A stretch of 64,000 nt of DNA from an uncultured Latescibacterota bacterium (GTDB taxonomy: Bacteria > Latescibacterota > UBA2968): assembly GCA_951812755.1 (NCBI GenBank), contig OX638329.1, positions 2,279,339-2,343,338 on the forward strand, read 5' to 3'. The notes below the pieces were generated by a model. That model made no database searches and was not told the DNA's origin. It was given only the letters and a program-made list of their open reading frames with translations. The stretch's first letter is position 1; every line of letters begins with the position of its first letter. Position numbers and translations under genes: made by a program. This document shows positions 6,601-15,345 of the stretch, piece by piece.

Positions 6601-9318
6601 TTCGCCGCCTTCAGGTCCCAGGTCGATGACCCAATCGGCGGTTTTGATCACATCCAGATTGTGTTCAATAACCACCACTGTATTGCCCATATCCGCGAGC
6701 CGATGCAATACGTTTAAGAGATTTTGTATATCGGCAAAATGCAGGCCCGTTGTCGGCTCGTCCAGGATGTACAGGGTTTGGCCCGTGCTTCTGCGGCACA
6801 GTTCTTTTGACAGCTTGACTCGTTGTGCTTCGCCGCCGGAAAGCGTTGGCGCGGGCTGGCCCAATTTGACGTAGCCCATTCCCACATCGATTAGGGTTTG
6901 GAGAATGCGATGAATGCCGGGGATTGCCTGAAAAAACAGATGCGCCTCTTCGACTTCCATTGCCAGCACATCGGCAATGGACTTGCCCCTGTATTTCACG
7001 CTTAGGGTCTCGCGATTAAAACGGCGCCCCTCACACACGGGACATGTCACCCACACATCGGCGAGGAAATCCATTTCGACAAGATTTGCGCCATTGCCCT
7101 TACACGCTTCGCACCGCCCGCCCTTTACATTAAAACTGAAGCGCCCGGGTTTATATCCCCGTACTTTTGACTCGGGCAACTCGGCAAATAATTTTCGGAT
7201 GGGATCAAAGACACCCGTATATGTCGCGGCATTGCTGCGCGGCGTGCGCCCGATGGGTTGCTGGTTGATCTCAATGACTTTATCCAGGAGGTCTATGCCC
7301 TCAATGCAGCGGTGCGCGCCTGTTTCCGTCTCTGCGCGGTTCAGTTCTCGCGCGAGAGCGGGATAGAGAATATCGGCAATCAGCGATGATTTTCCCGATC
7401 CGGACACGCCCGTGACACAGGTAAATATGCCGACGGGAATTTTTACGTCGATATTTTTGAGATTATTGTGGTGTGCGCCTCGAATCCATAAGCCGCGATG
7501 CGACACGGGTCGCCTTTTGGGTACTGCTATTTTCTCTTTTCCCGCGAGATAAGCTCCCGTTACCGAGCGGGTTCTTCTCGCCACCTGTTTCCACGATCCC
7601 TGGGCGACTACCCGACCACCGAGGTGCCCGGGACCTGGTCCAAAGTCTATCACCCGGTCTGCGCGGCGCATCGTGTCTTCGTCGTGTTCGACGACGATTA
7701 CGGTATTGCCCACATCTCGCAGGCGGCACAGGGCGTCGAGCAACCGCCGATTGTCGCGGTGGTGCAGGCCAATTGACGGTTCGTCCAGTACATAAGTCAC
7801 ACCGACCAATCCAGATCCGATCTGGCTGGCGAGACGAATGCGTTGCGCCTCGCCGCCGGAGAGCGTGGGTGCCGTGCGATTGAGTGTGAGATAATCGAGA
7901 CCCACATCGAGGAGAAATTTCAATCGCCCGCGAATTTCTTTCAGGGCGTCTTCGGCGATCCGCGCCTGAATCTCGGTCAATTTGAGGCTCTGAAAAAAGG
8001 CGTGCGCGCGATCGACCGTCATCGCCGTGACATCGGGCAGCGTTTGTCCTTCGATTTTGACGGATAGGGCTTCAGATTTCAAGCGCGTACCTTCGCATAC
8101 GGGACACAGGCCCACGCGCATGAAAGGCGCGAGACGTTTGCGCACCACGGGACTTCGCCCCTCGGCAAATTGCCGCTCCATTGGTGGCAGGATGCCTTCA
8201 AACCCATCGCGATGGCGTTTTACGCTGCCATTGCTGCGGCGCCATTCAAAGGTCATTTTGCCATCTATGCCGTATAATAATGCCCGTTGTCCCTCTGGTG
8301 AGATGCGTTTCCATGGCGTTTGCAAATCTGCACCATGGCGCTTCAAAACGCCCGCGTAATAGTGAGATTTCCACCGATTTTTGGGCACGCCCAGCGGCGC
8401 TATAGCGCCCTCTATCACAGATAATTCGGGATTGGGGATGGCTTTTGCCAGATCCATTGCAAAGCGCGTGCCCAAACCGCGACAGCCGGGGCACATGCCC
8501 TGCGGGCTGTTGAATGAGAATAATTGCGGCACGGGTTCCTGTGCGCTGCGTCCACAGGTGGGACAGGAAAAGTGCGTGCTCAAGAGGAGGTCATTTTCAC
8601 CCTCTGCGCTGACAATTATCGCCCCTTTGCCCATTATGAGACCGGCATCGACGGCTTCGCCTATGCGCCCTCGCATTGTTTTTTTTGCGATAACCCGATC
8701 AATCACGACCTCGATATCGTGTCTTTTGTAGCGCTCCAATTTCGGGGTCTGGGTCAATGTTGCGATCTGTCCATCCACGCGCACGCGGATATATCCCTCT
8801 TTTTGCAAGTTTTCAAACAGGTCGTGATACTCCCCTTTTCGCCCCTGTACGAGAGAAGATAGTATGTGAATGCGCGTGCCTTCACCCAATGCCATAATCC
8901 GATCCACAATGCCGTCGCGGGTTTGCGCCCCAATTGGCGTGTTGTCATGTACGCAATGGGGGGTGCCAATTCGCGCAAATAACACGCGCAAATAGTCGTA
9001 GATTTCGGTCATTGTGCCCACGGTTGAGCGGGGATTGCGCCCTGCGGTCTTTTGTTCGATGGAAATCGTTGGTGACAATCCCGTAATCTGATCGACTTCG
9101 GGTTTTTCCATTTGGCCCAAAAATTGACGCGCATACGCCGATAGGGACTCTACATAACGCCGTTGACCTTCGGCATAGATGGTATCAAAAGCCAGCGATG
9201 ACTTGCCCGAACCGGAAACGCCTGTAAAACATATTAGCGCGTGTCGAGGCAACGTCAGATCTATATTTTGCAAATTGTGTACTCGCGCACCCTTTACGAC
9301 GATATTTTTTGTTTCCAT
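3655..9318 (-). CDS. uvrA: Tandem-fused excinuclease UvrA (two full copies)
   Basis: An 1887-residue protein, about twice the usual 940-residue UvrA. Four GVSGSGKSS Walker A motifs are seen, near residues 34, 639, 989 and 1584, with paired ABC signature motifs (TLSGGEAQR) and repeated CxxC zinc modules (for example CPTCGRS, CEACKGNG, CPSCGRSF, CDACAGLG). Residues 1-960 and 970-1887 are therefore two complete UvrA units joined head to tail. UvrA normally dimerises to scan DNA for lesions and load UvrB, so this chain would be a single-chain dimer. Double-length UvrA is known from Chlamydia and some environmental phyla. The start is supported by AGAGGA eight or so bases upstream and a promoter at 9350-9378. 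Several long antisense frames across it are composition shadows. Confidence 0.95.
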   Translation of the reverse strand: METKNIVVKGARVHNLQNIDLTLPRHALICFTGVSGSGKSSLAFDTIYAEGQRRYVESLSAYARQFLGQMEKPEVDQITGLSPTISIEQKTAGRNPRSTVGTMTEIYDYLRVLFARIGTPHCVHDNTPIGAQTRDGIVDRIMALGEGTRIHILSSLVQGRKGEYHDLFENLQKEGYIRVRVDGQIATLTQTPKLERYKRHDIEVVIDRVIAKKTMRGRIGEAVDAGLIMGKGAIIVSAEGENDLLLSTHFSCPTCGRSAQEPVPQLFSFNSPQGMCPGCRGLGTRFAMDLAKAIPNPELSVIEGAIAPLGVPKNRWKSHYYAGVLKRHGADLQTPWKRISPEGQRALLYGIDGKMTFEWRRSNGSVKRHRDGFEGILPPMERQFAEGRSPVVRKRLAPFMRVGLCPVCEGTRLKSEALSVKIEGQTLPDVTAMTVDRAHAFFQSLKLTEIQARIAEDALKEIRGRLKFLLDVGLDYLTLNRTAPTLSGGEAQRIRLASQIGSGLVGVTYVLDEPSIGLHHRDNRRLLDALCRLRDVGNTVIVVEHDEDTMRRADRVIDFGPGPGHLGGRVVAQGSWKQVARRTRSVTGAYLAGKEKIAVPKRRPVSHRGLWIRGAHHNNLKNIDVKIPVGIFTCVTGVSGSGKSSLIADILYPALARELNRAETETGAHRCIEGIDLLDKVIEINQQPIGRTPRSNAATYTGVFDPIRKLFAELPESKVRGYKPGRFSFNVKGGRCEACKGNGANLVEMDFLADVWVTCPVCEGRRFNRETLSVKYRGKSIADVLAMEVEEAHLFFQAIPGIHRILQTLIDVGMGYVKLGQPAPTLSGGEAQRVKLSKELCRRSTGQTLYILDEPTTGLHFADIQNLLNVLHRLADMGNTVVVIEHNLDVIKTADWVIDLGPEGGEDGGQIIAEGTPEHLTCAPNSHTGRALGEVLSRTPPVPVKNGKARSANGQVHTIDVVGARENNLQNVDVSIPREKMTVISGVSGSGKSSLTLDTIYAEGQRRYVESLSAYARQFLGQMPKPKVDRVVGLSPAIAIEQKAASKNPRSTVGTVTEVYDYLRALYALLGDTYCPDCDVLAGSQSVREIVARVLKMDRRLYLLAPVELGKGEDYTSLINRFRREGYLRGRLNGDVFNLSNPPEIDYRQTHRLEILIDRVIAEKKNRKRIADSVEIALDISGGILIVASPDDSQETRFSQYLSCPSCGRSFETITPQHLSFNSAEGWCLSCEGLGTQRGMGIHTLIPDIHKSLSEGAVLPWGKVEPHTQLGNMLSAVGKAAGFDLHTPFAQIAAEGQHAILYGLGTQWLKTSENLSFQFKGLFPTIETLVRQAPRFRRLMGEFIQDVPCPSCKGYRLKPESAAIKLFGKTMSQLVAMPIREVRAWFDAMVLEGQAREAAAEVLHEIQSRLRFLYEVGLGYLNLGRRAPTLSGGEAQRIRLASQIGSGLTGVLYVLDEPTIGLHQRDNHQLLAALARLRDLGNSLLVVEHDRETLNRADHILDFGPGAGVEGGRVVAAGNPRKLKTDNGSITAHYLAGDLQIEVPGVRRDPGRGSLSVVGARHNNLKNVDVSFPLGTLTCVTGVSGSGKSSLVNDVLFGALAARVNRAQKAWGEHDDVLGLELIDKVINIDQTPIGYSPRSNPATYVKVFDKIRTLYASLPDAQVRGFKTGHFSFNHKRGRCDACAGLGARRIEMHFLPDVWITCESCGGKRYNRDVIDITYKGASIADVLEMTVAEALSHFTHVPGIQRSLQTLFDVGLGYIKMGQASTTLSGGEAQRVKLARELARPSTGKTVYILDEPTTGLHFADIQKLLDVLNRLVNAGNTAIVIEHNLDVIKTADWVIDLGPEGGEDGGDLIACGTPEDVVSVTASHTGRFLKDVLAGIETG

Positions 9319-9349
9319 AAAAAAATCCTCTGGTTTTCATTGGCATTGC

Positions 9350-9378
9350 AATATACTATACACACGTTCACCCATCAA
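9350..9378 (-). promoter_or_regulatory. Probable uvrA promoter
   Basis: Read on the minus strand: TTGATG, a 17-base gap, TATATT, ending about 30 bases before the uvrA ATG. This matches a housekeeping sigma-factor promoter in hexamers and spacing. It is a visual match only. Confidence 0.5.
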
Positions 9379-9416
9379 GAGAGAACTCACCATGTGATTG
9401 CGATGAGGGAAAATCC

Positions 9417-9445
9417 TTGTCATTGGACTTCATTCGTTTTATACT
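9417..9445 (+). promoter_or_regulatory. Probable promoter of the receiver-domain gene
   Basis: TTGTCA, a 17-base gap, TATACT, lying about 42 bases before the ATG at 9488, which is preceded by AGGGGG. It is divergent from the uvrA promoter in the same 169-bp gap, so the two units share a regulatory region. Confidence 0.5.
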
Positions 9446-9487
9446 TCCAATCGCCAGTATTTTCCCTACTACGCACAGGGGGACAGT

Positions 9488-10174
9488 ATGACAAAAATTT
9501 TGACTATTGACAGTGAAGAAGCCGCTGTTGAACGGATTGTCAAGATTCTCGAATCCAATGATTATCAGGTACAGAGCGCGACAACGTGGGTCGAAGCGAT
9601 TGACGCGATCGCGCACGGACAGCCCGACCTGGTGTTGCTCAACCTCGAGATGCCGATCATTAGCGGCGATGTCCTCATCAAATTTATCCGCGAAGAAGGC
9701 TTTGAGGTGCCGGTGATTGTGGTATCGTTTCCCGTCGAGGAAGCAGAAGCCAAAGCACTCCTGGAACAGGGTGTTTACGGCATGGTTGAAAGACCATTTG
9801 AAGACAAAACGCTTATCGAAAAAATAGAGCATGTGTTCGACATAGCCGAATTAGAGGAAGAGGTGGCATCGGACACACCTGCAGACGCAGAGGAAACCGA
9901 GGCTGAGGAAGAAGCCTCGGAAGAAAGTACTGAAGAAGTAGAAGAGGCGGAAGCACCGTCGGAAGCGTCCTCTGATGATGAGGACAAGTCAGAAACCTTC
10001 CTCAAACAACCGCGCGATCTCAGATCTGGGTCGCGTACCAAAATGAGCAAGCGCAAAAAGATTATTATGTTTACCGTAATCGGGGTCTATGTTCTCTTCG
10101 GGGTCTTTGTCGCCGCCATGTATTTCACGGATGAAGTCCCGGAATTTGTAGATCAGATACTTCGGAACTGGTAG
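9488..10174 (+). CDS. Membrane-anchored pseudo-receiver protein
   Basis: A 228-residue protein in three parts: a CheY-like receiver (1-120), a long acidic linker (about 122-178, runs of Glu, Ser and Ala), and one transmembrane helix near 193-213 with a short tail. The receiver is degenerate at its active site: the phospho-acceptor position in PDLVLLNLEMP is Asn52 instead of Asp, the N-terminal acidic pair is D8-S-E-E, and the conserved Lys is Arg in ERPF. It should therefore not be phosphorylated in the normal way and may act as a scaffold or protein-binding domain at the membrane. The glgP start codon is 15 bases after its stop, so the two are likely co-transcribed, but no functional link is known to me. 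Confidence 0.75.
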   Translation: MTKILTIDSEEAAVERIVKILESNDYQVQSATTWVEAIDAIAHGQPDLVLLNLEMPIISGDVLIKFIREEGFEVPVIVVSFPVEEAEAKALLEQGVYGMVERPFEDKTLIEKIEHVFDIAELEEEVASDTPADAEETEAEEEASEESTEEVEEAEAPSEASSDDEDKSETFLKQPRDLRSGSRTKMSKRKKIIMFTVIGVYVLFGVFVAAMYFTDEVPEFVDQILRNW

Positions 10175-10189
10175 AGGAGACAAAACCCT

Positions 10190-12733
10190 GTGAAACCAAT
10201 TTCTACATTTGTCGTCAAACCCTCGCTGCCCAAAGCTCTTCAGGGTCTTGAGGCACTGGCTTACAACTTGCGCTGGGCCTGGGATCCCGATACGATGGAT
10301 CTCTTTAGACGCATTGATCCTATTACATGGGAAACAGTTTATCACAACCCGGTGCGTATGCTCAATGACATCAGCCAGGAACGCCTCAATCAACTCTCTG
10401 AAAATCCGGGATTCAGGGCGCATTTTAAGCGTGTCTCCGAGTCTTTCCGCGCATTTATGGATGGGGAGACCTATTTCCATTCTGCCCATGGCAAAACAGC
10501 GTCCGATATTCAAATTGCCTATTTCTCTGCGGAGTTTGGTCTCACCGAAAGCCTGCCGATTTATTCGGGCGGTCTGGGGGTGTTGGCCGGGGATCATCTC
10601 AAGTCTGCGAGTACACTGGGGTTGCCATTTTCTGCGGTGGGCCTGCTGTATCAACACGGCTATTTCAACCAGTACCTCACAAATGACGGTTGGCAACAAG
10701 AAGAATATCTCGAAAATGACTACTACGCGCTGCCCGTCCAGATTGTCCGCGATGAACGCGGTCAGGATGTCACTATTACCCTCGCATTTCCCGAAGCAGA
10801 AGCGCGGGTGCGGATATGGAAAGTGCAGGTTGGACGCATTCCCCTGTACTTGCTCGATACCAATTTGATGGAAAACCCACCCTCCATCCGCGAAATTACG
10901 GCACAACTTTACGGTGGAGACAGTGAAACGCGCATCCGGCAGGAAATTCTGCTGGGTATTGGCGGCGTGCGCGCGCTCAACGCATTGGGCATACAGCCCA
11001 CCGTATGCCACATGAATGAAGGGCATTCGGCTTTTCTGGGGCTGGAACGCATCCGGCAGGCGATGCACAATAATGGTGCCACATTTGATCAGGCCGCAGA
11101 GTACACGTCGGCAGGTCACGTTTTTACGACCCATACCCCCGTTCCCGCCGGGCACGATGTTTTTCCCGTTTCTCTGATCGAGAAATACTTCAGGTCCTAC
11201 GCGCATGACCTCGGTCTTTCCATGCCCGCATTCCTCGCTTTGGGGCGGGAGAACCCCAATAATGTCAGCGATGGTTTTAATATGACGGTGCTCGCATTCA
11301 GGCTTTCATCCTATCGCAATGGCGTTAGCAAACTCCACGGCGAGGTCTCGCGCAAGATGTGGCAGTCGCTGTGGCCCGGGTTGCCCAAAAATGAAATACC
11401 CATCGAGTCCATTACCAATGGCGTTCACATAGCCTCCCATATCTCGCAACAAATGCGCGCTCTTGAAGACAATTACATGGGGCCTCGGCGCCTGGAGGAA
11501 CCACACGATCAGAGTGTGTGGGAGACAATAGACCACATTCCGCCCGAAGAGCTCTGGCGCGTCCACGAGCGCAGGAGAGAACGCCTCGTTGCATTTGCGC
11601 GGCAGCGTCTCAGAAAGCAGTTGCAGCGAGAAACAGCGTCTTCAATCGATATGGCGCGCGCCGACGAAGTCCTGACTGCCGATGCGCTTACGATTGGATT
11701 TGCCAGGCGTTTTGCGACTTATAAACGCGCAACGCTTTTGTTTCACGATCTCGAAAGGCTCACGCGCATCCTGTGCAATGAGGAACGTCCCGTTCAGGTT
11801 ATCTTTGCGGGCAAAGCGCACCCTCAGGATCATGCGGGGAAAGAATTTATCCAGGAAATTTTCAGTCTTACGCAGCGCGAGTATCTCCATCGCCGTCTGG
11901 TTTTTATCGAGAATTACGATATGTGCGTGGCGCGTTATCTCGTGCAGGGGGTCGATATCTGGCTGAATACGCCGATGAGACCCCAGGAAGCGAGCGGTAC
12001 CAGTGGCATGAAAGCCGTTGCCAATGGCGCGTTAAATCTCAGTGTGCTCGATGGCTGGTGGGCAGAAGCCTATCAACCGGAATTGGGCTGGGAGATCGGA
12101 CACGGCAAAGAATACGACGATCCGACGTATCAAAACCAGATTGAAGCGCGGGCAATTTACAATATTCTCGAGAAAGAAGCCGTGCCGCTTTTTTATGATC
12201 GCGGTGTGGATGGGGTGCCCAGAGGCTGGATTGCCCGGATGAAAAATGCCATGCGCGTGTTGTGTCCAAAGTTCAATACCCACCGCATGGTGCAGGAATA
12301 TACCGAGCGGTTCTATTTGAAGGCGCATGCGCGATCAAAAAATCTCTCGGATAACAATGGCGCGAGAGCCAGTGCTCTGGCCGAATGGAAAGATAGAATT
12401 CGCCATGGGTGGAGAGATGTCGCGGTCCGTTCTGTAACGTCGGGCCAGGCGCAAACACCACATGTGGGCGACAAGGTCGAGATTTGTGCGGAGGTCGCGC
12501 TGGGCGACTTGACCGTAGAGGATGTTGCTGTCGAAATTTTTCACGGGCAGGTCGGCACAGAAGGGCAGATTGTTCAGGGCGAGTCGCTGTCCATGGTGCT
12601 CGTGGATTCCCACACTTTTGTGGGGCATCTGCCTTTGCAAAAAAGCGGCCGATGGGGCTATACGGTTCGCATTCGCCCACACCATCAGGACCTCAATTCA
12701 ATATGTGAGACGAGGTTAATTACCTGGGCGTGA
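10190..12733 (+). CDS. glgP: Alpha-glucan (glycogen/maltodextrin) phosphorylase
   Basis: An 847-residue glycosyltransferase family 35 enzyme that releases glucose 1-phosphate from alpha-1,4-glucans in the cytoplasm. Seen: the N-terminal LAYNLRWAWDPD segment typical of the short AgpA/GlgP subfamily, YFSAEFGLTESLPIYSGGLG, CHMNEGHSAF, TTHTPVPAGHD, and the pyridoxal-phosphate lysine region EASGTSGMKAVANGALN. Length is normal for the subfamily. The start is GTG with GAGGAG ten bases before it. It follows the pseudo-receiver gene closely. The C-terminal 120 residues form a beta-rich domain also usual in this group. Confidence 0.93.
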   Translation: MKPISTFVVKPSLPKALQGLEALAYNLRWAWDPDTMDLFRRIDPITWETVYHNPVRMLNDISQERLNQLSENPGFRAHFKRVSESFRAFMDGETYFHSAHGKTASDIQIAYFSAEFGLTESLPIYSGGLGVLAGDHLKSASTLGLPFSAVGLLYQHGYFNQYLTNDGWQQEEYLENDYYALPVQIVRDERGQDVTITLAFPEAEARVRIWKVQVGRIPLYLLDTNLMENPPSIREITAQLYGGDSETRIRQEILLGIGGVRALNALGIQPTVCHMNEGHSAFLGLERIRQAMHNNGATFDQAAEYTSAGHVFTTHTPVPAGHDVFPVSLIEKYFRSYAHDLGLSMPAFLALGRENPNNVSDGFNMTVLAFRLSSYRNGVSKLHGEVSRKMWQSLWPGLPKNEIPIESITNGVHIASHISQQMRALEDNYMGPRRLEEPHDQSVWETIDHIPPEELWRVHERRRERLVAFARQRLRKQLQRETASSIDMARADEVLTADALTIGFARRFATYKRATLLFHDLERLTRILCNEERPVQVIFAGKAHPQDHAGKEFIQEIFSLTQREYLHRRLVFIENYDMCVARYLVQGVDIWLNTPMRPQEASGTSGMKAVANGALNLSVLDGWWAEAYQPELGWEIGHGKEYDDPTYQNQIEARAIYNILEKEAVPLFYDRGVDGVPRGWIARMKNAMRVLCPKFNTHRMVQEYTERFYLKAHARSKNLSDNNGARASALAEWKDRIRHGWRDVAVRSVTSGQAQTPHVGDKVEICAEVALGDLTVEDVAVEIFHGQVGTEGQIVQGESLSMVLVDSHTFVGHLPLQKSGRWGYTVRIRPHHQDLNSICETRLITWA

Positions 12734-12737
12734 TGAT

Positions 12738-12840
12738 ATAATTAGGAATTAAGAATTAGGAATTAAGAAGCGGTGTACAACTGGTCGTAGTTCAGACCAG
12801 TTCATTGTCCCCGCCCCCTTCAATTTTTAATTCAAATAGC
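12738..12840. repeat. Low-complexity AATTAGGAATTAAG-type intergenic repeat
   Basis: The 117-bp gap between glgP and the RSH gene holds two to three copies of GAATTAAGAATTAG-like sequence and a TTTTTAATT stretch. A related AATTAAAAATTAGAAATTAA run lies at 33930-33958. These are AT-rich dispersed intergenic repeats; no gene is seen. Confidence 0.5.
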
Positions 12841-12850
12841 GGAGGTTGCC

Positions 12851-15016
12851 GTGCCTACACTCCCCCAAAAAACCCTCGCGAATGATCCCATCTTTGACGC
12901 ATTTCTCCAACATGCTCTTCAAAGCCGTTCCAATCACAATGTAAAACTCTTGACCCGCGCCTTTTATTTTGCCAAAAAGGCATACCAGGACCAATTTCGC
13001 AAGTCGGGCCAGCCGTATATTGTACACGGGCTTGAGGTTGGTCGCATCCTGATAGATCTCAATCAGGATACTGCAACTCTGGTGGCTGGTATTTTGCACG
13101 ATACCATAGCGCACGGTACGGCGACCTATGCACAAATCGCGCGTCATTTTGGTTCCCATATTGCCGATCTGGTTGACGGTGTCACGAGAATCAAAGATCT
13201 GTCCTTCCAATCGCAAGAGGCACAGCAAGCCGAGAATTTCCGCAAGATGTTTCTGTCTATGATCAACGACTTGCGCGTTGTTCTCATTAAGTTTTGCGAA
13301 CGTCTGCACAATATGCGCACGCTGGATCCCCTGCCCCCTGAAACGCGCGAGCGCATGGCGCGCGAGAGTCTCGATATTTACGCGCCTCTGGCGCACCGTT
13401 TGGGGATTGCGCGTATTCGGTGGGAGCTTGAAGATCTGTCCCTCAAGTGGCTCGATCCCGAAGCGTATCGCGGTATTAGAGAAAAGATTCGCCTCAAGAG
13501 ACGAGAACGCGAGGCGTATATCGAAGAAATGCGCGTGCCGCTGCAAAAAATTCTCAAAAAAGAAAATATTCGAGCAGAGATCACGGGACGTCCCAAAAAT
13601 TTCTTCAGTATTCACCGGAAGATGCAAACGCGGAGCAAAGCTTTTGAAGATATCTACGATCTGTTAGCCATCCGCATACTGGTCGATACGGTTCAGGAAT
13701 GTTATCACGTTCTTGGTATGATTCACTCGCTCTATACACCGGTTATGCCCCGGTTTAAGGACTTTATTGCAACGCCCAAGAGCAATATGTATCAGTCTTT
13801 GCACACGACGGTGATAGGCCCTCGCGGATTGATGATCGAGGTGCAGATACGCACCCACGAGATGCACCAAACAGCAGAAGAGGGTATTGCAGCACACTGG
13901 CTTTACAAAGAGGGTTCTCCAGAAAGGTCGGAGCTCGATCAACAAATAGATGGGCTTCGCAATATGCTCGAGTGGCAGGGGGAGACATCAGATCCTCAAG
14001 AAATTATCGAGGAACTCAAGGTTGATCTCTTTTCAAATGAGATTTATGTTTTTACGCCCCAGGGCGATTTGATTCAGCTTCCCGATGAGGCCACACCCGT
14101 CGATTTTGCCTTTGCAGTGCATACCGAAATTGGCAATCGCTGCGTGGGTGCCCGCATTGACGACCAGATGGTGCCACTTTCTACGCCGCTTGAGACGGGG
14201 CAGACGGTTGAGATTATTACGTCGCCGCACCAGCATCCGCACCGAGATTGGCTCGATTTTGTCAAGAGTGCCAAAGCGCGAAGTTGTATTCGACGGGTTC
14301 TGCGCGAAGAGGCTTTTAATCAGAGCGTTCGATTGGGGCGCGATATGGTGGATCGCGAGTTGCGACAGCGGCGCAAACGCGCGAGCAATGCGGAACTGAA
14401 AAGAGTAGCCGGCGCACTGAAACAAGAAGGTACCGATCATCTTTTTGCCGCGATAGGCAATGGCGATATTTCAATTGGCAAATTTATCAATCAGATCTTT
14501 CCCACGGCGCGCAAGCCTCTTGGCGATGTTCAAAAAGAGAGCCGGGAAAAAAATGCGAATGCTCTGCGCATTCACGGGTTGAACGATTTGATGATCCAGT
14601 ATGCCCGGTGCTGCAATCCCATTGCGGGCGATCCGGTCATTGGCATTGTCACGCGCGGACGCGGTATATCTGTCCATCGCCGGGGGTGTTCCAATTTGCC
14701 CAATTTGTCTTCTGACCCCGGTCGCGTGGTCGCGCTCGATTGGGAAACCGATCAGACAGAGACTTTTACTGCAACCATCCAGGTTATGGGCCAGGATCGC
14801 ACCAATTTGTTGTCCGATATGACACAGGTTATGTCCAATCTCGGTATCCCCATTGTAGGTGCCAGTATCGAGACCAGGCGCGAGGAAATTAACGATCAAT
14901 TCCAGGTGGAGATCAAAGATGCCGACCACCTCGAAGAACTCCTGCAAAATCTTCGCAAGATTCCCAATATTACCTCTGTTTATCGCCTCGAAGCCCCTCC
15001 GGAAAGTTCGTCTTGA
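12851..15016 (+). CDS. RelA/SpoT homologue, (p)ppGpp synthetase, hydrolase site altered
   Basis: A 721-residue long RSH protein: HD hydrolase domain (about 30-190), synthetase (about 230-345), TGS (about 385-450), helical region, and a C-terminal ACT domain (about 645-715). The synthetase looks intact: GRPKNFFSIHRKM, RFKDFIATPKSN-YQSLHT and EVQIRTHEMHQTAEEGIAAHW. The hydrolase signature is altered: HDxxED reads H83-D-T-I-A-H88, and the later KLADRLHN motif reads KFCERLHN, with Glu in place of the metal-binding Asp. It is therefore likely a synthetase with weak or no hydrolase activity, though bifunctionality cannot be excluded. It starts at GTG with GGAGG five bases upstream and is closed by the terminator at 15035-15067. 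Confidence 0.88.
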   Translation: MPTLPQKTLANDPIFDAFLQHALQSRSNHNVKLLTRAFYFAKKAYQDQFRKSGQPYIVHGLEVGRILIDLNQDTATLVAGILHDTIAHGTATYAQIARHFGSHIADLVDGVTRIKDLSFQSQEAQQAENFRKMFLSMINDLRVVLIKFCERLHNMRTLDPLPPETRERMARESLDIYAPLAHRLGIARIRWELEDLSLKWLDPEAYRGIREKIRLKRREREAYIEEMRVPLQKILKKENIRAEITGRPKNFFSIHRKMQTRSKAFEDIYDLLAIRILVDTVQECYHVLGMIHSLYTPVMPRFKDFIATPKSNMYQSLHTTVIGPRGLMIEVQIRTHEMHQTAEEGIAAHWLYKEGSPERSELDQQIDGLRNMLEWQGETSDPQEIIEELKVDLFSNEIYVFTPQGDLIQLPDEATPVDFAFAVHTEIGNRCVGARIDDQMVPLSTPLETGQTVEIITSPHQHPHRDWLDFVKSAKARSCIRRVLREEAFNQSVRLGRDMVDRELRQRRKRASNAELKRVAGALKQEGTDHLFAAIGNGDISIGKFINQIFPTARKPLGDVQKESREKNANALRIHGLNDLMIQYARCCNPIAGDPVIGIVTRGRGISVHRRGCSNLPNLSSDPGRVVALDWETDQTETFTATIQVMGQDRTNLLSDMTQVMSNLGIPIVGASIETRREEINDQFQVEIKDADHLEELLQNLRKIPNITSVYRLEAPPESSS

Positions 15017-15034
15017 GCGATGAATTGGGAAAAC

Positions 15035-15067
15035 AAAAAAAGCCGACGTTTGCGCGTCGGCTTTTTT
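15035..15067 (+). terminator. Intrinsic terminator after the RSH gene
   Basis: AAAAAAAGCCGACG, a short loop, then CGTCGGCTTTTTTG: a seven-to-eight base-pair GC stem flanked by A-run and T-run. The flanking A-run could also serve the opposite strand. Confidence 0.9.
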
Positions 15068-15177
15068 GTTAGTCAGTTAGCCTCTGTCTGTAGGTCTTTT
15101 TCGTTATTTTTCTTTACTCGTTTCTTAGAAGCTGTTTTAAAACTCCTTCTGCCCCTCCCCGGCTATGATCTATTGCC

Positions 15178-15220
15178 CTGTCATTCTGAGCGGAGCGCAG
15201 CGGAGTCGAAGAATCTCCTA
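15178..15220. repeat. Dispersed GC-rich intergenic repeat
   Basis: The stretch CATTCTGAGCGGAGCGCAGC followed by GGAGTCGAAGAATCT is of a type I know as a frequent dispersed intergenic repeat in environmental genomes. Only one copy is seen here. The surrounding 15068-15230 holds no gene that I can support. Confidence 0.4.
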
Positions 15221-15230
15221 ATCTGGCCCT

Positions 15231-15344
15231 TTAACCCAGGGCCAGGGCAATTAGAATAAGGACGATAATTATACCACCAAAAAAGACGATGCAAAAACCT
15301 TTGATAAAACCGCCCACAAAGCCATTGTTGTCATTGTCGTTCAT
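15231..15344 (-). CDS. 37-residue hydrophobic membrane peptide
   Basis: A short frame too small for usual gene calling. It begins MNDNDNNGFVGGFIKGF and continues as a single hydrophobic helix of Ile, Val, Leu, Phe and Ala with a GGIIIVLILIALALG end, a probable one-span membrane protein. The ATG begins one base after the stop of the upstream protease gene (TAA-C-ATG on the minus strand), so it is probably translated by coupling; AAGGCG lies about 11 bases upstream. Function is unknown. It could be a small membrane partner of the protease. Confidence 0.55.
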   Translation of the reverse strand: MNDNDNNGFVGGFIKGFCIVFFGGIIIVLILIALALG

Positions 15345-15345
15345 G

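Noticed and set aside
4605-8862. Several long plus-strand frames inside uvrA
   Set aside because: All are shadows of the GC-rich uvrA coding strand and lack starts, motifs or spacing of genes.
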